A stretch of DNA of 64,000 bases, taken from NCBI RefSeq assembly GCF_963666525.1, contig NZ_OY762905.1, positions 3,079,501-3,143,500 on the forward strand, in the 5' to 3' direction. Positions 17,374-26,292 of the stretch are shown here, piece after piece. The DNA is from an uncultured Cohaesibacter sp. Lineage in GTDB: Bacteria > Pseudomonadota > Alphaproteobacteria > Rhizobiales > Cohaesibacteraceae. The first letter of the stretch is position 1; each line of letters begins with the position of its first letter. Under the pieces are notes generated by a model. The model did no database searches and was not told the origin of the DNA. It saw nothing but the letters and a program-made list of their open reading frames with translations. Both the position numbers and the translations under genes were made by a program.

Positions 17374-18224
17374 GATCCGTATCTCCTTCGGCTCCAGCTC
17401 TGGATGAGGTTGATCAGCAGCAGCATCAGAAATGAGATCGACAGCATGACCACACCCACGGCGGTCGCTGCGGCATAGTTGAATTCCTCAAGCCGGATGA
17501 CGATCAGCAGCGGCGCAATCTCCGAGACATAGGGAATGTTGCCGGCGATGAAGATCACCGAGCCGTATTCGCCGATGCCCCGGGCCAGCGCCATGGCAAA
17601 GCCGGTGAGAATGGCCGGGAGCAGGCCGGGCAGCAGCACCCGCACCACGATCTTCAGCCGGGAGGCGCCGAGGGTCGCAGCCGCTTCTTCGACTTCCCGG
17701 TCCACATCAGCCAGTACCGGTTGAACCGTGCGCACGATGAACGGCAGGCCGACGAAGACGAGAGCGACCACGATCCCTGCGGGGGTGAAGGCTACCTTGA
17801 AACCCAGCCCGGCCAGCTGCGCCCCGATGATGCCGTTCGGGGCATAGAGCGTGGCCAGCGCAATGCCAGCCACAGCGGTTGGCAGGGCAAAGGGCAGATC
17901 GACCACAGCATCGACAATCCGGCGACCCGGGAAGCGATAGCGCACCAGCACCCAGGCCACCACCAGCCCGAAGACCGAATTGATGAGGGCCGCCAGCAGG
18001 GCGCTGCCAAAGCTGACCTTGAGGGCCGACAGGGTGCGCGGGTCGCTGGCCAGTGACCAGAAATCCTGCCAGCCGAGGGTTGATGAGCGCCAGACCAGTC
18101 CCGAAAGCGGGATCAGGATGACCAGAGAGAGATAGCAGACCGCAAAGCCGAATGTCAGCCCAAAGCCCGGGATCACGCCCGGCTCGCGGAAGCGCCATCT
18201 GCTACTGCTAACAGCGGCAGTCAT
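17370..18224 (-). CDS. cysT: Sulfate ABC transporter permease CysT
   Basis: The 284-residue permease has six transmembrane segments. It contains [19 protein letters not shown] near the N-terminus and the EAA loop [21 protein letters not shown] (about 190-210), followed by [19 protein letters not shown], characteristic of CysT/CysU. A longer in-frame extension to 18314 exists but would run into sbp. The ATG at 18224 lies one base after the sbp TGA, so I chose it and infer translational coupling. Confidence 0.93.
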   Translation of the reverse strand: MTAAVSSSRWRFREPGVIPGFGLTFGFAVCYLSLVILIPLSGLVWRSSTLGWQDFWSLASDPRTLSALKVSFGSALLAALINSVFGLVVAWVLVRYRFPGRRIVDAVVDLPFALPTAVAGIALATLYAPNGIIGAQLAGLGFKVAFTPAGIVVALVFVGLPFIVRTVQPVLADVDREVEEAAATLGASRLKIVVRVLLPGLLPAILTGFAMALARGIGEYGSVIFIAGNIPYVSEIAPLLIVIRLEEFNYAAATAVGVVMLSISFLMLLLINLIQSWSRRRYGS

Positions 18225-18225
18225 G

Positions 18226-19242
18226 TCAGTGTCCCGGTGTGTAGATCTGGTCGAAAATGCCACCGTCCCCGAAGAAGTCCGGCTGTGCCTTTTTCCAGCC
18301 GCCGAAATCATCAACGGTGACCAGCGTCAGGTCGGAGAAGCGTTTCATGTCCTCCTTGTCGGCAAGGTCGGGCTTGTAGGGGCGATAATAGTGCTTGGCA
18401 GCAAGGCGCTGGCCTTCGGCGCTGTAGAGCGCATCGAGATAGGCGCGGGCCAGAGCGCTTGTACCCTTGGCCTCCGTGTTGCCCTCAACCATGGCGACGG
18501 GCGGCTCGGCCTTGATGGATATGGAGGGTGCCACGATCTCGAAGGAAGCCGGCCCCAGTTCCTCCAGCGCCAGAAAGGCTTCATTTTCCCATGCCAGCAG
18601 CACATCGCCGATGCCGCGACGGACAAAGGTGGTCGTGGCACCGCGGGCACCGGTGTCCAGAACCGGCACATGGGCAAACAGGTCCGAAACGTAGGTGCGG
18701 ACCTTTGCATCGTCGCCGTTATAGGTCTTCTCCGCCCAGGCCCAGGCAGCCAGAAAATTCCAGCGGGCACCGCCAGAGGTCTTCGGATTGGGCGTGATCA
18801 CCTCGACGCCATCGCGCACCAGATCGGCCCAGTCGAAAATGCCCTTTGGGTTGCCCTTGCGAACCAGAAAGACGATGGTGGATGTGTAGGGGGCGCTGTT
18901 GTTGGGCAGCTGTTCGCGCCAATCGGTGGCGATTTTGCCCGTCTTTTCAGCGATTGCGTTGATGTCCGCTTCCAGCGCGAGGGTCACGACATCCGCTTCC
19001 AGCCCGTCAATCACGGATCGTGCCTGCTTGCCGGAGCCGCCATGCGACATGCGAATGGTGACACTGTCGCCAGTGTTGGCCTTCCAGTTTTCAGAAAAAT
19101 ACTGGTTGAATTCCTTGTACAGCTCTCGGGTCGGATCATAACTGACGTTGAGCAGCATGATATCCTTGGCGGCTACCGGGGCGGCGAAGCCTATGGTCAT
19201 GGCCATTGCGGCGGCCGCGGTGATACTTCGAAGTCGTTTCAT
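18226..19242 (-). CDS. sbp: Sulfate-binding periplasmic protein
   Basis: The 338-residue protein has a Sec signal peptide cleaved after VAA/AKD (about residue 25). The mature protein carries the Sbp/CysP signatures [11 protein letters not shown] and [15 protein letters not shown], followed by [16 protein letters not shown]. It delivers sulfate or thiosulfate to CysTWA. The upstream in-frame ATG at 19305 would place promoter elements inside the gene, so Met at 19242 with GGGGAGG upstream is preferred. Unlike the other binding-protein genes in the window, it has no hairpin after it. Confidence 0.93.
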   Translation of the reverse strand: MKRLRSITAAAAMAMTIGFAAPVAAKDIMLLNVSYDPTRELYKEFNQYFSENWKANTGDSVTIRMSHGGSGKQARSVIDGLEADVVTLALEADINAIAEKTGKIATDWREQLPNNSAPYTSTIVFLVRKGNPKGIFDWADLVRDGVEVITPNPKTSGGARWNFLAAWAWAEKTYNGDDAKVRTYVSDLFAHVPVLDTGARGATTTFVRRGIGDVLLAWENEAFLALEELGPASFEIVAPSISIKAEPPVAMVEGNTEAKGTSALARAYLDALYSAEGQRLAAKHYYRPYKPDLADKEDMKRFSDLTLVTVDDFGGWKKAQPDFFGDGGIFDQIYTPGH

Positions 19243-19275
19243 GATCAGTCCTCCCCTTTGGACATTTAACACCTT

Positions 19276-19305
19276 AATCTCTATATAAATGGTAGAGATT
19301 GTCAA
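19276..19305 (-). promoter_or_regulatory. sbp promoter overlapped by an 8+8 bp palindrome (candidate Rrf2 operator)
   Basis: On the minus strand a consensus TTGACA (-35) lies at 19305-19300, followed by a TATA-rich -10 region. A perfect inverted repeat, AATCTCTA (19276-19283) and TAGAGATT (19293-19300), overlaps both elements with a 9-bp spacer. A 25-bp palindrome of this kind is typical of Rrf2-family sites, and the Rrf2 gene is adjacent. Binding would block transcription of the sulfate operon. Confidence 0.6.
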
Positions 19306-19332
19306 GATAATTGTCCGAGGGCAGAAAAAGCG

Positions 19333-19776
19333 TCATGCCGTCAAGGGGATGCCTTCATAGTCGGGAGAGGCGATTGCGTCGGCAATGGTCGTCTTGTCAA
19401 GGATTTCACGTGTCGCATCGGCGACCCTGGCAAAGACCTGACGGATTTCGCAGGAGTTCTCGTCATTGCAGCCGTCGCATTTGCGATAGGCCATCTTGCT
19501 CAAGCAGGGTAGCGGCGCAATCGGGCCATCGACAATCCGCAGCACTTCACCGAAGGTGATTTCATCGGCGGATTTGAGCAGCAGATAACCGCCCATCTTC
19601 CCGCGGCGGCTTTGCACGATGCCGTGGCGCTTGAGGTCGAGAAGGATCTGTTCAAGGAACTTCTTCGGGATATTCTGTCCACTTGCGATGTCCGAGATCA
19701 GGGAAACCTCCTCGTCTTCGGACCGGGCAAGAGCGATCAGGGCTCTGAAGGCATATTGTGCTTTTTGCGAAATCAT
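19333..19776 (-). CDS. Rrf2-family regulator with four cysteines
   Basis: The 147-residue regulator has an N-terminal winged HTH (about 1-65, ending in RRGKMGGYLL) and a C-terminal loop with Cys91, Cys100, Cys103 and Cys109. Three-cysteine versions of this loop hold an Fe-S cluster in IscR, NsrR and RirA; cysteine-metabolism regulators CymR lack it. The gene lies upstream of the sulfate operon on the same strand and probably controls it. I chose the Met at 19776 (MISQKAQYAFRAL), the canonical Rrf2 start, over an in-frame upstream start at 19851. The signal sensed is unknown. Confidence 0.85.
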   Translation of the reverse strand: MISQKAQYAFRALIALARSEDEEVSLISDIASGQNIPKKFLEQILLDLKRHGIVQSRRGKMGGYLLLKSADEITFGEVLRIVDGPIAPLPCLSKMAYRKCDGCNDENSCEIRQVFARVADATREILDKTTIADAIASPDYEGIPLTA

Positions 19777-20115
19777 GATCACGTCACTCCCGCGAGGTTC
19801 AACCGACCGGACAGGCCTATCACGCCCACGTCCGGAAAGGTATCTCTTCAATCTGCTTAAATCTATCTGGTAAGTCGTGTTTCATGTCAATGGGGCGAAA
19901 AAGCGAGCGCTCCCTTGAAAAACTGACGTAGATCGGCCTTTTCTAGGATCTGTCGCAGGATCTCTCGGCGGGGCAGCTGTGCGTACAGCTTGGCATGTCA
20001 TCCAAAATCCCAACTTGTGTGAGAGATAGAGGGGTCCATAATGGGCCGGAAAACAGGGCATTCCTCATGCCGACCCGTTTCAAACCATCCATTCCCTTGC
20101 AAAGGAAAACCAATC
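19777..20115. promoter_or_regulatory. Intergenic region with probable promoter of the Rrf2 gene
   Basis: On the minus strand TTGACA (19890-19885), an 18-bp spacer and ATAGAT (19866-19861) form a plausible sigma-70 promoter, leaving an 85-nt leader before the Rrf2 start. An ATCTCT half-site at about 19843 resembles one arm of the sbp palindrome, which may indicate autoregulation. No ORF in the gap has convincing features. The SDR gene to the right has its own AAAGGAAA site. Confidence 0.4.
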
Positions 20116-20958
20116 ATGTCGCATCCTGCTATTGTCAAAGGAAATGTCGCACTTGTTACTGGCGGGGCGAGTGGCATCGGTCTTGCTGCCGCCCATCATT
20201 TTGGCACCGCCGGAATGAAGGTGGTGATCGCTGATCTGCCCGGCGAGAAGCTGTCCGAGGCCGAGGAAATTCTCAAGGCGGTCGGGATCAAGGCTCTGGC
20301 CGTCGCCATGGACGTCACCAAGCTCGATCAGGTCCAGCATGCCAAGGAGCTGGCTGATGAAATGGGAACCGTCTCGGTTGTCATGTCCAACGCCGGAAGG
20401 GAAGGGGGCGGCGATCTGTTTGCCGGTGAGCAGGTCTGGCGTCAGACGCTCGAAACCAACCTTTGGGGCGCCATTCACATCACACAGCAGTTCCTGCCCG
20501 ACATGATGGCTTCCGAAGGGGCCGGAGCCATCATCTATACCGGGTCCAAGCAGGGTATCACCCTGCCGCCGGGCGATACGGCCTACAATGTGTCAAAGGC
20601 CGCCCTGCGTGCCTTGGCCGAGTCGGTATCCAACCGGCTGGTCTCCGAGGTCGGGGACCGGGTGACGGCGCATCTGCTCATTCCCGGGTTCACCTACACC
20701 GGCTTCACTCAGGCCAAGGGCGTCTGGGAAAAGCCGGAAGGAGCATGGACCGCCGATCAGGTTGCCGACTTCATGATGGCTGGCCTTGGGGCTGGAGATT
20801 TCTACATTCTCTGCCCGGACAATGAGGTCGATCGGGCAACCGACATCAAACGCATGACATGGGGCATGGGGGATATCATCGAAAACCGTCCTGCCCTGTC
20901 TCGCTGGCACCCCGACCACGCAGAGGCTTTCAACGCCTATATGAAATCTGGCAAATAG
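20116..20958 (+). CDS. Short-chain dehydrogenase/reductase
   Basis: The 280-residue classical SDR has TGGASGIG near residues 15-22, SNAG near 91 and the active site Ser...Tyr-x-x-x-Lys (YTGSKQG, then YNVSKAA, about 160). An unusual C-terminal extension rich in Trp and His follows (MTWGMGDIIENRPALSRWH). It stands alone between the Rrf2 gene and a convergent ROK regulator. The ATG at 20116 is preferred to the upstream in-frame ATG at 20041, which has no ribosome site. Substrate is not predictable. Confidence 0.82.
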   Translation: MSHPAIVKGNVALVTGGASGIGLAAAHHFGTAGMKVVIADLPGEKLSEAEEILKAVGIKALAVAMDVTKLDQVQHAKELADEMGTVSVVMSNAGREGGGDLFAGEQVWRQTLETNLWGAIHITQQFLPDMMASEGAGAIIYTGSKQGITLPPGDTAYNVSKAALRALAESVSNRLVSEVGDRVTAHLLIPGFTYTGFTQAKGVWEKPEGAWTADQVADFMMAGLGAGDFYILCPDNEVDRATDIKRMTWGMGDIIENRPALSRWHPDHAEAFNAYMKSGK

Positions 20959-20974
20959 CCTCGGGCAAGAGGAA

Positions 20975-21005
20975 AGTCCGCTCTGCCGCAAGGCCGGAGC
21001 GGACT
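20975..21005. terminator. Bidirectional hairpin between converging SDR and ROK genes
   Basis: AGTCCGCTC (20975-20983) pairs with GAGCGGACT (20997-21005). Read on the minus strand, it overlaps the ROK stop and is followed by a T-rich tract (TTTCCTCTT). It should therefore terminate the ROK transcript and may also serve the SDR gene. Confidence 0.55.
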
Positions 21006-22209
21006 ATTGCGACCGCAACAGCGTGTTCTGGTCGATCATGTGCTTTTGCGTGATGAGGCAGGCGGCCCCGCCAAGGATCCGCGCCTTGCGTCCCACATGC
21101 CCGACGTCGATCTCGGGCATGGTCACGCCTTGCAGGTCGCTGATCTCCATCTGGTGACGAAACTCGTCGACCAGCCTCAGCTTGATCGCTTCCGGGAAGG
21201 CGCCTTCGATGACGACACCTTCAAAATCGATGACCGCCAGCGCCGAGACCGTGGCGTGCGCCAGATTGTGCGCAGCCTGCTCGATCCAGTCGGACAGAAA
21301 CGGCTCCATCAGATTCCAGTCGGCCGTCTCCTCATAGATCGCCAGCGGCTCGCGCTGTTCAGCCAGCAACTGATGCTCCAATACGACCAGCGAAGCATGG
21401 TCCACCAGCCTGTTCTTGCCATCCTTGTCTGGTACGCGCATCGGCCCGAAGCCGCCGGCGTTGCCCTTGCGGCCGGAAAAGACGCTGCCATTGAGCACAA
21501 TGCCACCGCCAACAAAGGTGCCGATGAAGAAATAGATCCAGTCCTGCATGGTGCTGCGGGAACCGAACACCAGCTCGGCCCGGCAGGCCGCGGTGGCGTC
21601 ATTTTCGAACACCACTTCCCAGGGCACCAGCGCTTTCAGCTCGGCGACGAGGTCGAACGTCCGCCAGGTATCCATCTCCTCGCGCGGGGCATCGAACTCG
21701 CTGGTCCAGCTCCAGATCTCAAACGGCATGGCAACCCCCATGCCGGCGATATCACCGCGCTTCTGTTTTGCAGAGCGCAGCACCGCTGTCAGGTTGTCCC
21801 TGAAGAAGGCCAGTACCGATTGCGGCGTCGGATAGGGAATGATCACCCGGCGGGAAGCCTTGATCTGTCCGACGAAATCGATGACCGCCAGTTCCATGCT
21901 TCTGCGCCCGACTGCCAGCGCAACATAATGACGAACATCCGGATTGAGGCGCATCGGGGTGGATGGCTGGCCGATCCGTCCACGGATCGGCTCGTCGCGC
22001 AGAATGAAGCCTTCCTCCTCGAGCGTACGGAAGATGGTCGAAATGGCGTTGGGGGACAGACTGGTCGCGCGTGTTGCCTCGGCTTTCGTCACGGCGCCCT
22101 GATCCCGGATCAACTGCAGAACCAGCCGCTCGTTATAGCTGCGGATGGCAATCTGGTTGGAGCCCTTCTGTTGGGTCTGTTGGGGCTTGTCATGGGATGC
22201 GCTTTTCAT
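21004..22209 (-). CDS. frcR: ROK-family transcriptional regulator of the frc operon
   Basis: The 401-residue regulator has an N-terminal winged HTH (about 18-75, ATSLSPNAISTIFRTLEEEGF). A sugar-kinase-like ROK domain follows, containing FENDATAACRAE and IGTFVGGGIVLNGSVFSG. The CxCGxxGCxE zinc motif of NagC/Mlc-type ROK proteins is absent. It is divergent from frcBCAK, the same arrangement as Sinorhizobium frcR, and probably represses that operon without sugar. The ATG at 22209 was chosen because the preceding 33 residues are unlike the family. The symbol rests mainly on synteny. Confidence 0.82.
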   Translation of the reverse strand: MKSASHDKPQQTQQKGSNQIAIRSYNERLVLQLIRDQGAVTKAEATRATSLSPNAISTIFRTLEEEGFILRDEPIRGRIGQPSTPMRLNPDVRHYVALAVGRRSMELAVIDFVGQIKASRRVIIPYPTPQSVLAFFRDNLTAVLRSAKQKRGDIAGMGVAMPFEIWSWTSEFDAPREEMDTWRTFDLVAELKALVPWEVVFENDATAACRAELVFGSRSTMQDWIYFFIGTFVGGGIVLNGSVFSGRKGNAGGFGPMRVPDKDGKNRLVDHASLVVLEHQLLAEQREPLAIYEETADWNLMEPFLSDWIEQAAHNLAHATVSALAVIDFEGVVIEGAFPEAIKLRLVDEFRHQMEISDLQGVTMPEIDVGHVGRKARILGGAACLITQKHMIDQNTLLRSQ

Positions 22210-22571
22210 GGCTCGTTGATGGCTCGCAATTCGGTCGGTCTTTCGGCTGGGCGGGGGGAGGAGGTGCCGTGTTTGCCGCATTCTAGAAACCCGTTCGGGG
22301 CTTCGCAAGGCGCAATAGCGGTCAATGCTCCCATTGTCTTATTAATTCATTAGGAAGTACTTATTGACAGAAGTTTGCCCGAAGGGGTACCCATAGTTGA
22401 GCGGCTCGCAACGAGGGCCGCCGGGAGGAAGCTTCGAAGCGAGAATTGAAGATATGGACTGATTGTGCCCATTCGAGGCTTTTTGCCCATGGAGGAGACT
22501 TCTGTTGTCGGGGTTGGGGGACCTTGCTCCGGACAGTGGAAGGTTGAGGCAAATAGAACCTGGAGTTCACT
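22210..22571. promoter_or_regulatory. Divergent frcR-frcB control region
   Basis: The AT-rich core (22336-22370) contains an imperfect inverted repeat CTTATTAAT (22338-22346)/ATTAGGAAG (22349-22357; 7 of 9 pairs), a plausible ROK operator. A TTGACA at 22364-22369 points toward frcB; the matching -10 is poor. About 200 nt of leader precede frcB, with no convincing leader peptide. CTGGAG at about 22559 is the frcB ribosome site. Confidence 0.4.
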
Positions 22572-23588
22572 ATGAAATATCTCACTACACTGGCAACGGC
22601 CGCACTGATGTCTGCTGGCCTGTCTGTTGCCGCGTCTGCTGCAGACACCTCGGTCTGTCTGATCACCAAGGACGCAACCAATCCGTTTTTCGTGAAAATG
22701 AAGGAAGGCGCTGAAGCCAAGGCCAAGGAGTTGGGCGTTGAACTGCGCAGCTTTGCCGGCAAATATGACGGGGACCACGAGACCCAGGTTTCGGCCATTG
22801 AAACATGCATTGCGGCTGGCGCTGGCGGTATCCTGCTGGTTGCTACCGATTCCAAGGCCATTACCGGTCAGGTGAAAAAGGCACGCGACGCCGGTCTGGT
22901 GGTGATCGCTCTCGATACGCCACTTGACCCGATGGATGCTGCCGACATGACCTTTGCCACGGACAACTTCCTGGCCGGTCAACTGATCGGTGAATGGGCT
23001 GCCAAGACCGTTGATGATCCGGCAAAGGCTCTGATCGGTCTCATCAATATCAACGTGACACAGCCATCTGTCGGCGTGCTGCGCAATCAGGGCTTCCTCA
23101 CCGGGTTTGGCATCGACATCGGTGACAAGACCAAATGGGGAGACGAAACCGACAGCCGCATCGTTGGTCAGGAAATCGGTAACGGCAACGCCGAAGGTGG
23201 CCGCAAGGGTATGGAAAACCTGCTGGCGATCAATCCGGATATCAACGTCGTCTATACCATCAACGAACCGACCGCAGCCGGTGCCTATGAAGCACTGAAG
23301 GCTCTGGGCAAACAGAATGACGCGATCATCGTTTCGGTCGACGGTGGTTGCCCGGGTGTTGCCAACGTGGAAGCCGGGATCATCGGCGCAACAGCACAGC
23401 AATACCCGCTTGATATGGCTGCAAAGGGCGTGGAAGCCATCGTGAAAGCCGTCAAGACTGGCGAAATGCCGAAGGCGACCGAAGGCAAGAGCTTCTTTGA
23501 CACAGGTGTTGGCCTTGTAACCGGTAAGCCGGTCAAGGGGCTCAAGCAGCTGACGGTTGAAGAAGGCAAGAACCTCTGCTGGGGTTGA
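22572..23588 (+). CDS. frcB: Fructose ABC transporter substrate-binding protein
   Basis: The 338-residue periplasmic protein of the ribose/galactose-binding family has a signal peptide cleaved after ASA (about residue 23). It matches the Sinorhizobium FrcB pattern closely: [41 protein letters not shown], and the C-terminal ending KNLCWG. In that system it binds fructose, ribose and mannose. It is the first gene of frcBCAK, and a strong hairpin separates it from frcC. Confidence 0.92.
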   Translation: MKYLTTLATAALMSAGLSVAASAADTSVCLITKDATNPFFVKMKEGAEAKAKELGVELRSFAGKYDGDHETQVSAIETCIAAGAGGILLVATDSKAITGQVKKARDAGLVVIALDTPLDPMDAADMTFATDNFLAGQLIGEWAAKTVDDPAKALIGLININVTQPSVGVLRNQGFLTGFGIDIGDKTKWGDETDSRIVGQEIGNGNAEGGRKGMENLLAINPDINVVYTINEPTAAGAYEALKALGKQNDAIIVSVDGGCPGVANVEAGIIGATAQQYPLDMAAKGVEAIVKAVKTGEMPKATEGKSFFDTGVGLVTGKPVKGLKQLTVEEGKNLCWG

Positions 23589-23609
23589 TAGCTTCCCGAA
23601 GTGTCCAAC

Positions 23610-23635
23610 GCGGAACGCCCATGGCGGCGTTCCGC
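23610..23635 (+). terminator. Intercistronic hairpin after frcB
   Basis: A 10-bp perfect stem, GCGGAACGCC (23610-23619) with GGCGTTCCGC (23626-23635), has a 6-nt loop and no T-run. It probably stabilises the frcB message or attenuates frcCAK. Confidence 0.6.
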
Positions 23636-23663
23636 TCCCTGTTTCCATTAGGAATGCGATCTC

Positions 23664-24725
23664 ATGACTGAAGCACCAGGCTCTGTCGACACGCGCTTGC
23701 CAGAGCAAGAGACCGTGGCGGAATTCGACAGTTCCCACAAATCGACCTTTCATCGCTTGCTGGGGTTTCTTCAGGCGACCCCGTCGGCCATCCCGCTGTT
23801 CGTGCTGATCACGGCGATCATCGTTTTTGGCATCCTGAACGGCCACCGCTTCTTCTCGCCCTTTGCGCTGACACTGATCCTGCAGCAGGTGGCGATTGTC
23901 GGTATCGTGGCCGTGGCCCAGTCCCTCGTCATCCTGACCGCAGGCATCGACCTGTCGGTCGGCGCCATTGCCGTGATGTCTTCGGTTATCATGGGCAAAT
24001 TCACCTTTGATCTGGGCATCCCGCCCGAGCTGGCCGTTCTGTGCGGTCTGGCGACGGGGCTGTTCTTCGGCACGGCCAATGGTCTGCTGGTTGCCTATGT
24101 CAAGCTGCCGCCGTTCATCGTGACTCTGGGCATGTGGCAGATCGTGCTTGCAGCCAACTTCCTCTATTCCGGCAGTGTGGTCATCCGCAGCGAAGAGATC
24201 GCCCAGCGCGCGCCGATCCTGCAATTCTTTGGTCGCACCATCGAGGTTGGCGGGGCTGTCTTCACCTATGGTGTCATCCTGCTGCTCCTGCTGGTGCTGC
24301 TGATGTCCTACATCCTCAGCCAGACCGCATGGGGCCGCCATGTCTATGCGGTGGGGGATGACCCCGATGCCGCAGAGCTGTCCGGCGTCAAGGTCAAGGC
24401 GACCTTGGTATCGGTCTATGCCATCGGCGGGCTGATCTGTGCCTTTGCCGGCTGGGCGCTTATTGGCCGTCTCGGGTCGGTTTCGCCACAGGCAGGCCAG
24501 CTTGCCAACATTGAAAGCGTCACCGCCGTGGTCATCGGGGGCATCTCGCTGTTCGGTGGCCGAGGATCGGTGGCCGGAACCCTGTTCGGCGCTCTCATCG
24601 TCGGCGTCTTTACGCTGGGTCTGCGCCTGCTCGGGGCAGACGTGCAATGGACCTATCTGCTCATCGGCGCGCTCATCATCTTCGCCGTCACCATCGACCA
24701 AACCATCAGGAAAGTGAGCCTGTGA
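23664..24725 (+). CDS. frcC: Fructose ABC transporter permease
   Basis: The 353-residue RbsC-type permease has about ten hydrophobic segments and the family stretches GIVAVAQSLVILTAGIDLSVG (about 90-110) and GRGSVAGTLFGALIVGV near residue 300. A 30-residue polar N-terminal extension precedes the first helix. It is the membrane channel for FrcB cargo. The stop TGA shares one base with the frcA ATG (TGATG). Confidence 0.92.
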   Translation: MTEAPGSVDTRLPEQETVAEFDSSHKSTFHRLLGFLQATPSAIPLFVLITAIIVFGILNGHRFFSPFALTLILQQVAIVGIVAVAQSLVILTAGIDLSVGAIAVMSSVIMGKFTFDLGIPPELAVLCGLATGLFFGTANGLLVAYVKLPPFIVTLGMWQIVLAANFLYSGSVVIRSEEIAQRAPILQFFGRTIEVGGAVFTYGVILLLLLVLLMSYILSQTAWGRHVYAVGDDPDAAELSGVKVKATLVSVYAIGGLICAFAGWALIGRLGSVSPQAGQLANIESVTAVVIGGISLFGGRGSVAGTLFGALIVGVFTLGLRLLGADVQWTYLLIGALIIFAVTIDQTIRKVSL

Positions 24726-25504
24726 TGACCAGTCCCATTCTGACCGCTCGCAAACTCAACAAGCGCTACGGTCGTGTCGTGGCCATGGAAGACTGCGATT
24801 TCGACCTGATGCCCGGCGAAATCCTTGCCGTGATCGGCGACAACGGTGCCGGAAAATCTACTCTTATCAAGGCCCTGTCCGGTGCTTTGAGGCCGGACAG
24901 CGGCGAAATCCGCCTCGATGGCAAACCGGTGCATTTCTCATCGCCCATCCAGGCGCGGGAGCACGGCATCGAGACCGTCTACCAGACGCTGGCCCTGTCG
25001 CCCGCCCTGTCGATTGCCGACAACATATTCATGGGGCGGGAAATTCTCAAACCCGGCATCATGGGCAGCGTCTTCCGACAGCTTGACAAGAAGAAGATGC
25101 AGGATTTTGCCCGCAACAAGCTCTCGGAACTGGGCCTGATGACCATCCAGAACATCGCCCAGACGGTAGAAACCCTCTCTGGTGGCCAGAGGCAGGGGGT
25201 TGCGGTGGCAAGGGCTGCTGCCTTTGGCACCAATGTCGTTATTCTTGATGAGCCAACGGCCGCGCTCGGCGTCAAGGAAAGCCGCAAGGTGCTGGATCTC
25301 ATCAAGACGGTGAAGAGCAAGGGCATTCCGATCATTCTGATCTCCCACAACATGCCCCATGTGTTCGAGGTTGCCGATCGCATTCATGTGCATCGATTGG
25401 GCAAGCGCCTTTGCGTCATCGATCCCAAGGAATATACGATGTCGGATGCGGTAGCCCTGATGACAGGTGCCATGGCTCCGCCAGATCAGGAGGTTGCGGC
25501 ATGA
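24725..25504 (+). CDS. frcA: Fructose ABC transporter ATPase
   Basis: This single-domain ATPase of 259 residues has Walker A GDNGAGKST (about 38-46), signature LSGGQRQGVAVARA, Walker B VVILDEPTAALG and H-loop ISHNM. It is about half the length of two-domain RbsA/LsrA proteins, as expected for FrcA. In-frame codons upstream (to 24647) lie inside frcC, so the ATG at 24725 is chosen. Its stop overlaps frcK by 4 nt. Confidence 0.93.
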   Translation: MTSPILTARKLNKRYGRVVAMEDCDFDLMPGEILAVIGDNGAGKSTLIKALSGALRPDSGEIRLDGKPVHFSSPIQAREHGIETVYQTLALSPALSIADNIFMGREILKPGIMGSVFRQLDKKKMQDFARNKLSELGLMTIQNIAQTVETLSGGQRQGVAVARAAAFGTNVVILDEPTAALGVKESRKVLDLIKTVKSKGIPIILISHNMPHVFEVADRIHVHRLGKRLCVIDPKEYTMSDAVALMTGAMAPPDQEVAA

Positions 25505-26151
25505 GCAAAGCGGGACTGGAACAGAGGACGACCGAGGTCTGCGATTTTGTTGCCAGTCGGATGCAGCCGTCTGGCCGGACCGTCATCGCCATTGCCGGGG
25601 CTCCGGCCTCCGGCAAGTCGACGCTGGCCGCCAGTGTGGTTGAAAGGCTCAATGGGGGCAGCTCGCAAGAAGCGCCCCGTGCCGCTCTGTTGCCGATGGA
25701 TGGCTATCATCTGGACAACCGGATCCTTGAGGCGCGCGGACTGTTGCCACGCAAGGGTGCACCGGAAACCTTCGACGTGATCGGCTTCTGCGCGGCGGTC
25801 AAGGGGCTCGCCACGTCCGGCCCGGCGACCTATTTCCCGAGCTTTGACCGCAGTCTGGATCTGGCTGTTGCCGGCTCCATCGAGATTCTGCCGACAACGC
25901 CGATCATCGTGGTCGAGGGCAACTATCTGCTGCTCAGGATGGAGCCATGGAATGCGCTGGCGGAATGGTTCACCGCGAGTGTCTTTATCAATCCCGGCCT
26001 TGATGTTCTGACCCGACGGCTCAACGCCCGATGGTTGAAATATGGACTGGATCCGGAAGCTGCAGCGCGAAGAGCCGAGACGAATGATCTCGTCAACGCC
26101 CGTCTCGTCCTGGCCGAGAGCATCACTGCCGATCTGGTGCTGAACGGCTAG
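25501..26151 (+). CDS. frcK: P-loop kinase of the frc operon (FrcK-like)
   Basis: The 216-residue protein resembles the phosphoribulokinase/uridine kinase/pantothenate kinase fold. It has Walker A AGAPASGKST (about 34-43), LLPMDGYHLDN (Asp of the Walker B-like DxYH region, about 68-78) and VEGNYLLL (about 139). It ends the frcBCAK operon through an ATGA overlap and precedes a strong terminator. FrcK is proposed in Sinorhizobium to phosphorylate the imported sugar, but I know of no firm biochemical proof. Other phosphate acceptors are possible. Confidence 0.8.
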   Translation: MSKAGLEQRTTEVCDFVASRMQPSGRTVIAIAGAPASGKSTLAASVVERLNGGSSQEAPRAALLPMDGYHLDNRILEARGLLPRKGAPETFDVIGFCAAVKGLATSGPATYFPSFDRSLDLAVAGSIEILPTTPIIVVEGNYLLLRMEPWNALAEWFTASVFINPGLDVLTRRLNARWLKYGLDPEAAARRAETNDLVNARLVLAESITADLVLNG

Positions 26152-26186
26152 CGCTCCCATTCCGGGTCTTGGTCGGTTGGGCACAG

Positions 26187-26224
26187 AAAAAGGGTGACTG
26201 CGTGGGATCGCAATCACCCTTTTC
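26187..26224 (+). terminator. Rho-independent terminator of frcBCAK
   Basis: AAAAGGGTGA (26188-26197) pairs with TCACCCTTTT (26214-26223), with an inner TGCG/CGCA stem. The A-rich and T-rich flanks allow function in both directions, so it can also end the small minus-strand ORF to its right. Confidence 0.85.
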
Positions 26225-26292
26225 CATTTTGCATTCTAAGCGCCGGTATCGATCCATGGGACCGAAAGCAGTCCTCGCCCTGGAAAGGCGTT

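Noticed and set aside
22350-24701. 783-codon open frame on the minus strand opposite frcB and frcC
   Set aside because: It is antisense to two clearly recognised genes, is rich in His/Gln/Asp low-complexity stretches and has no ribosome site or family features.
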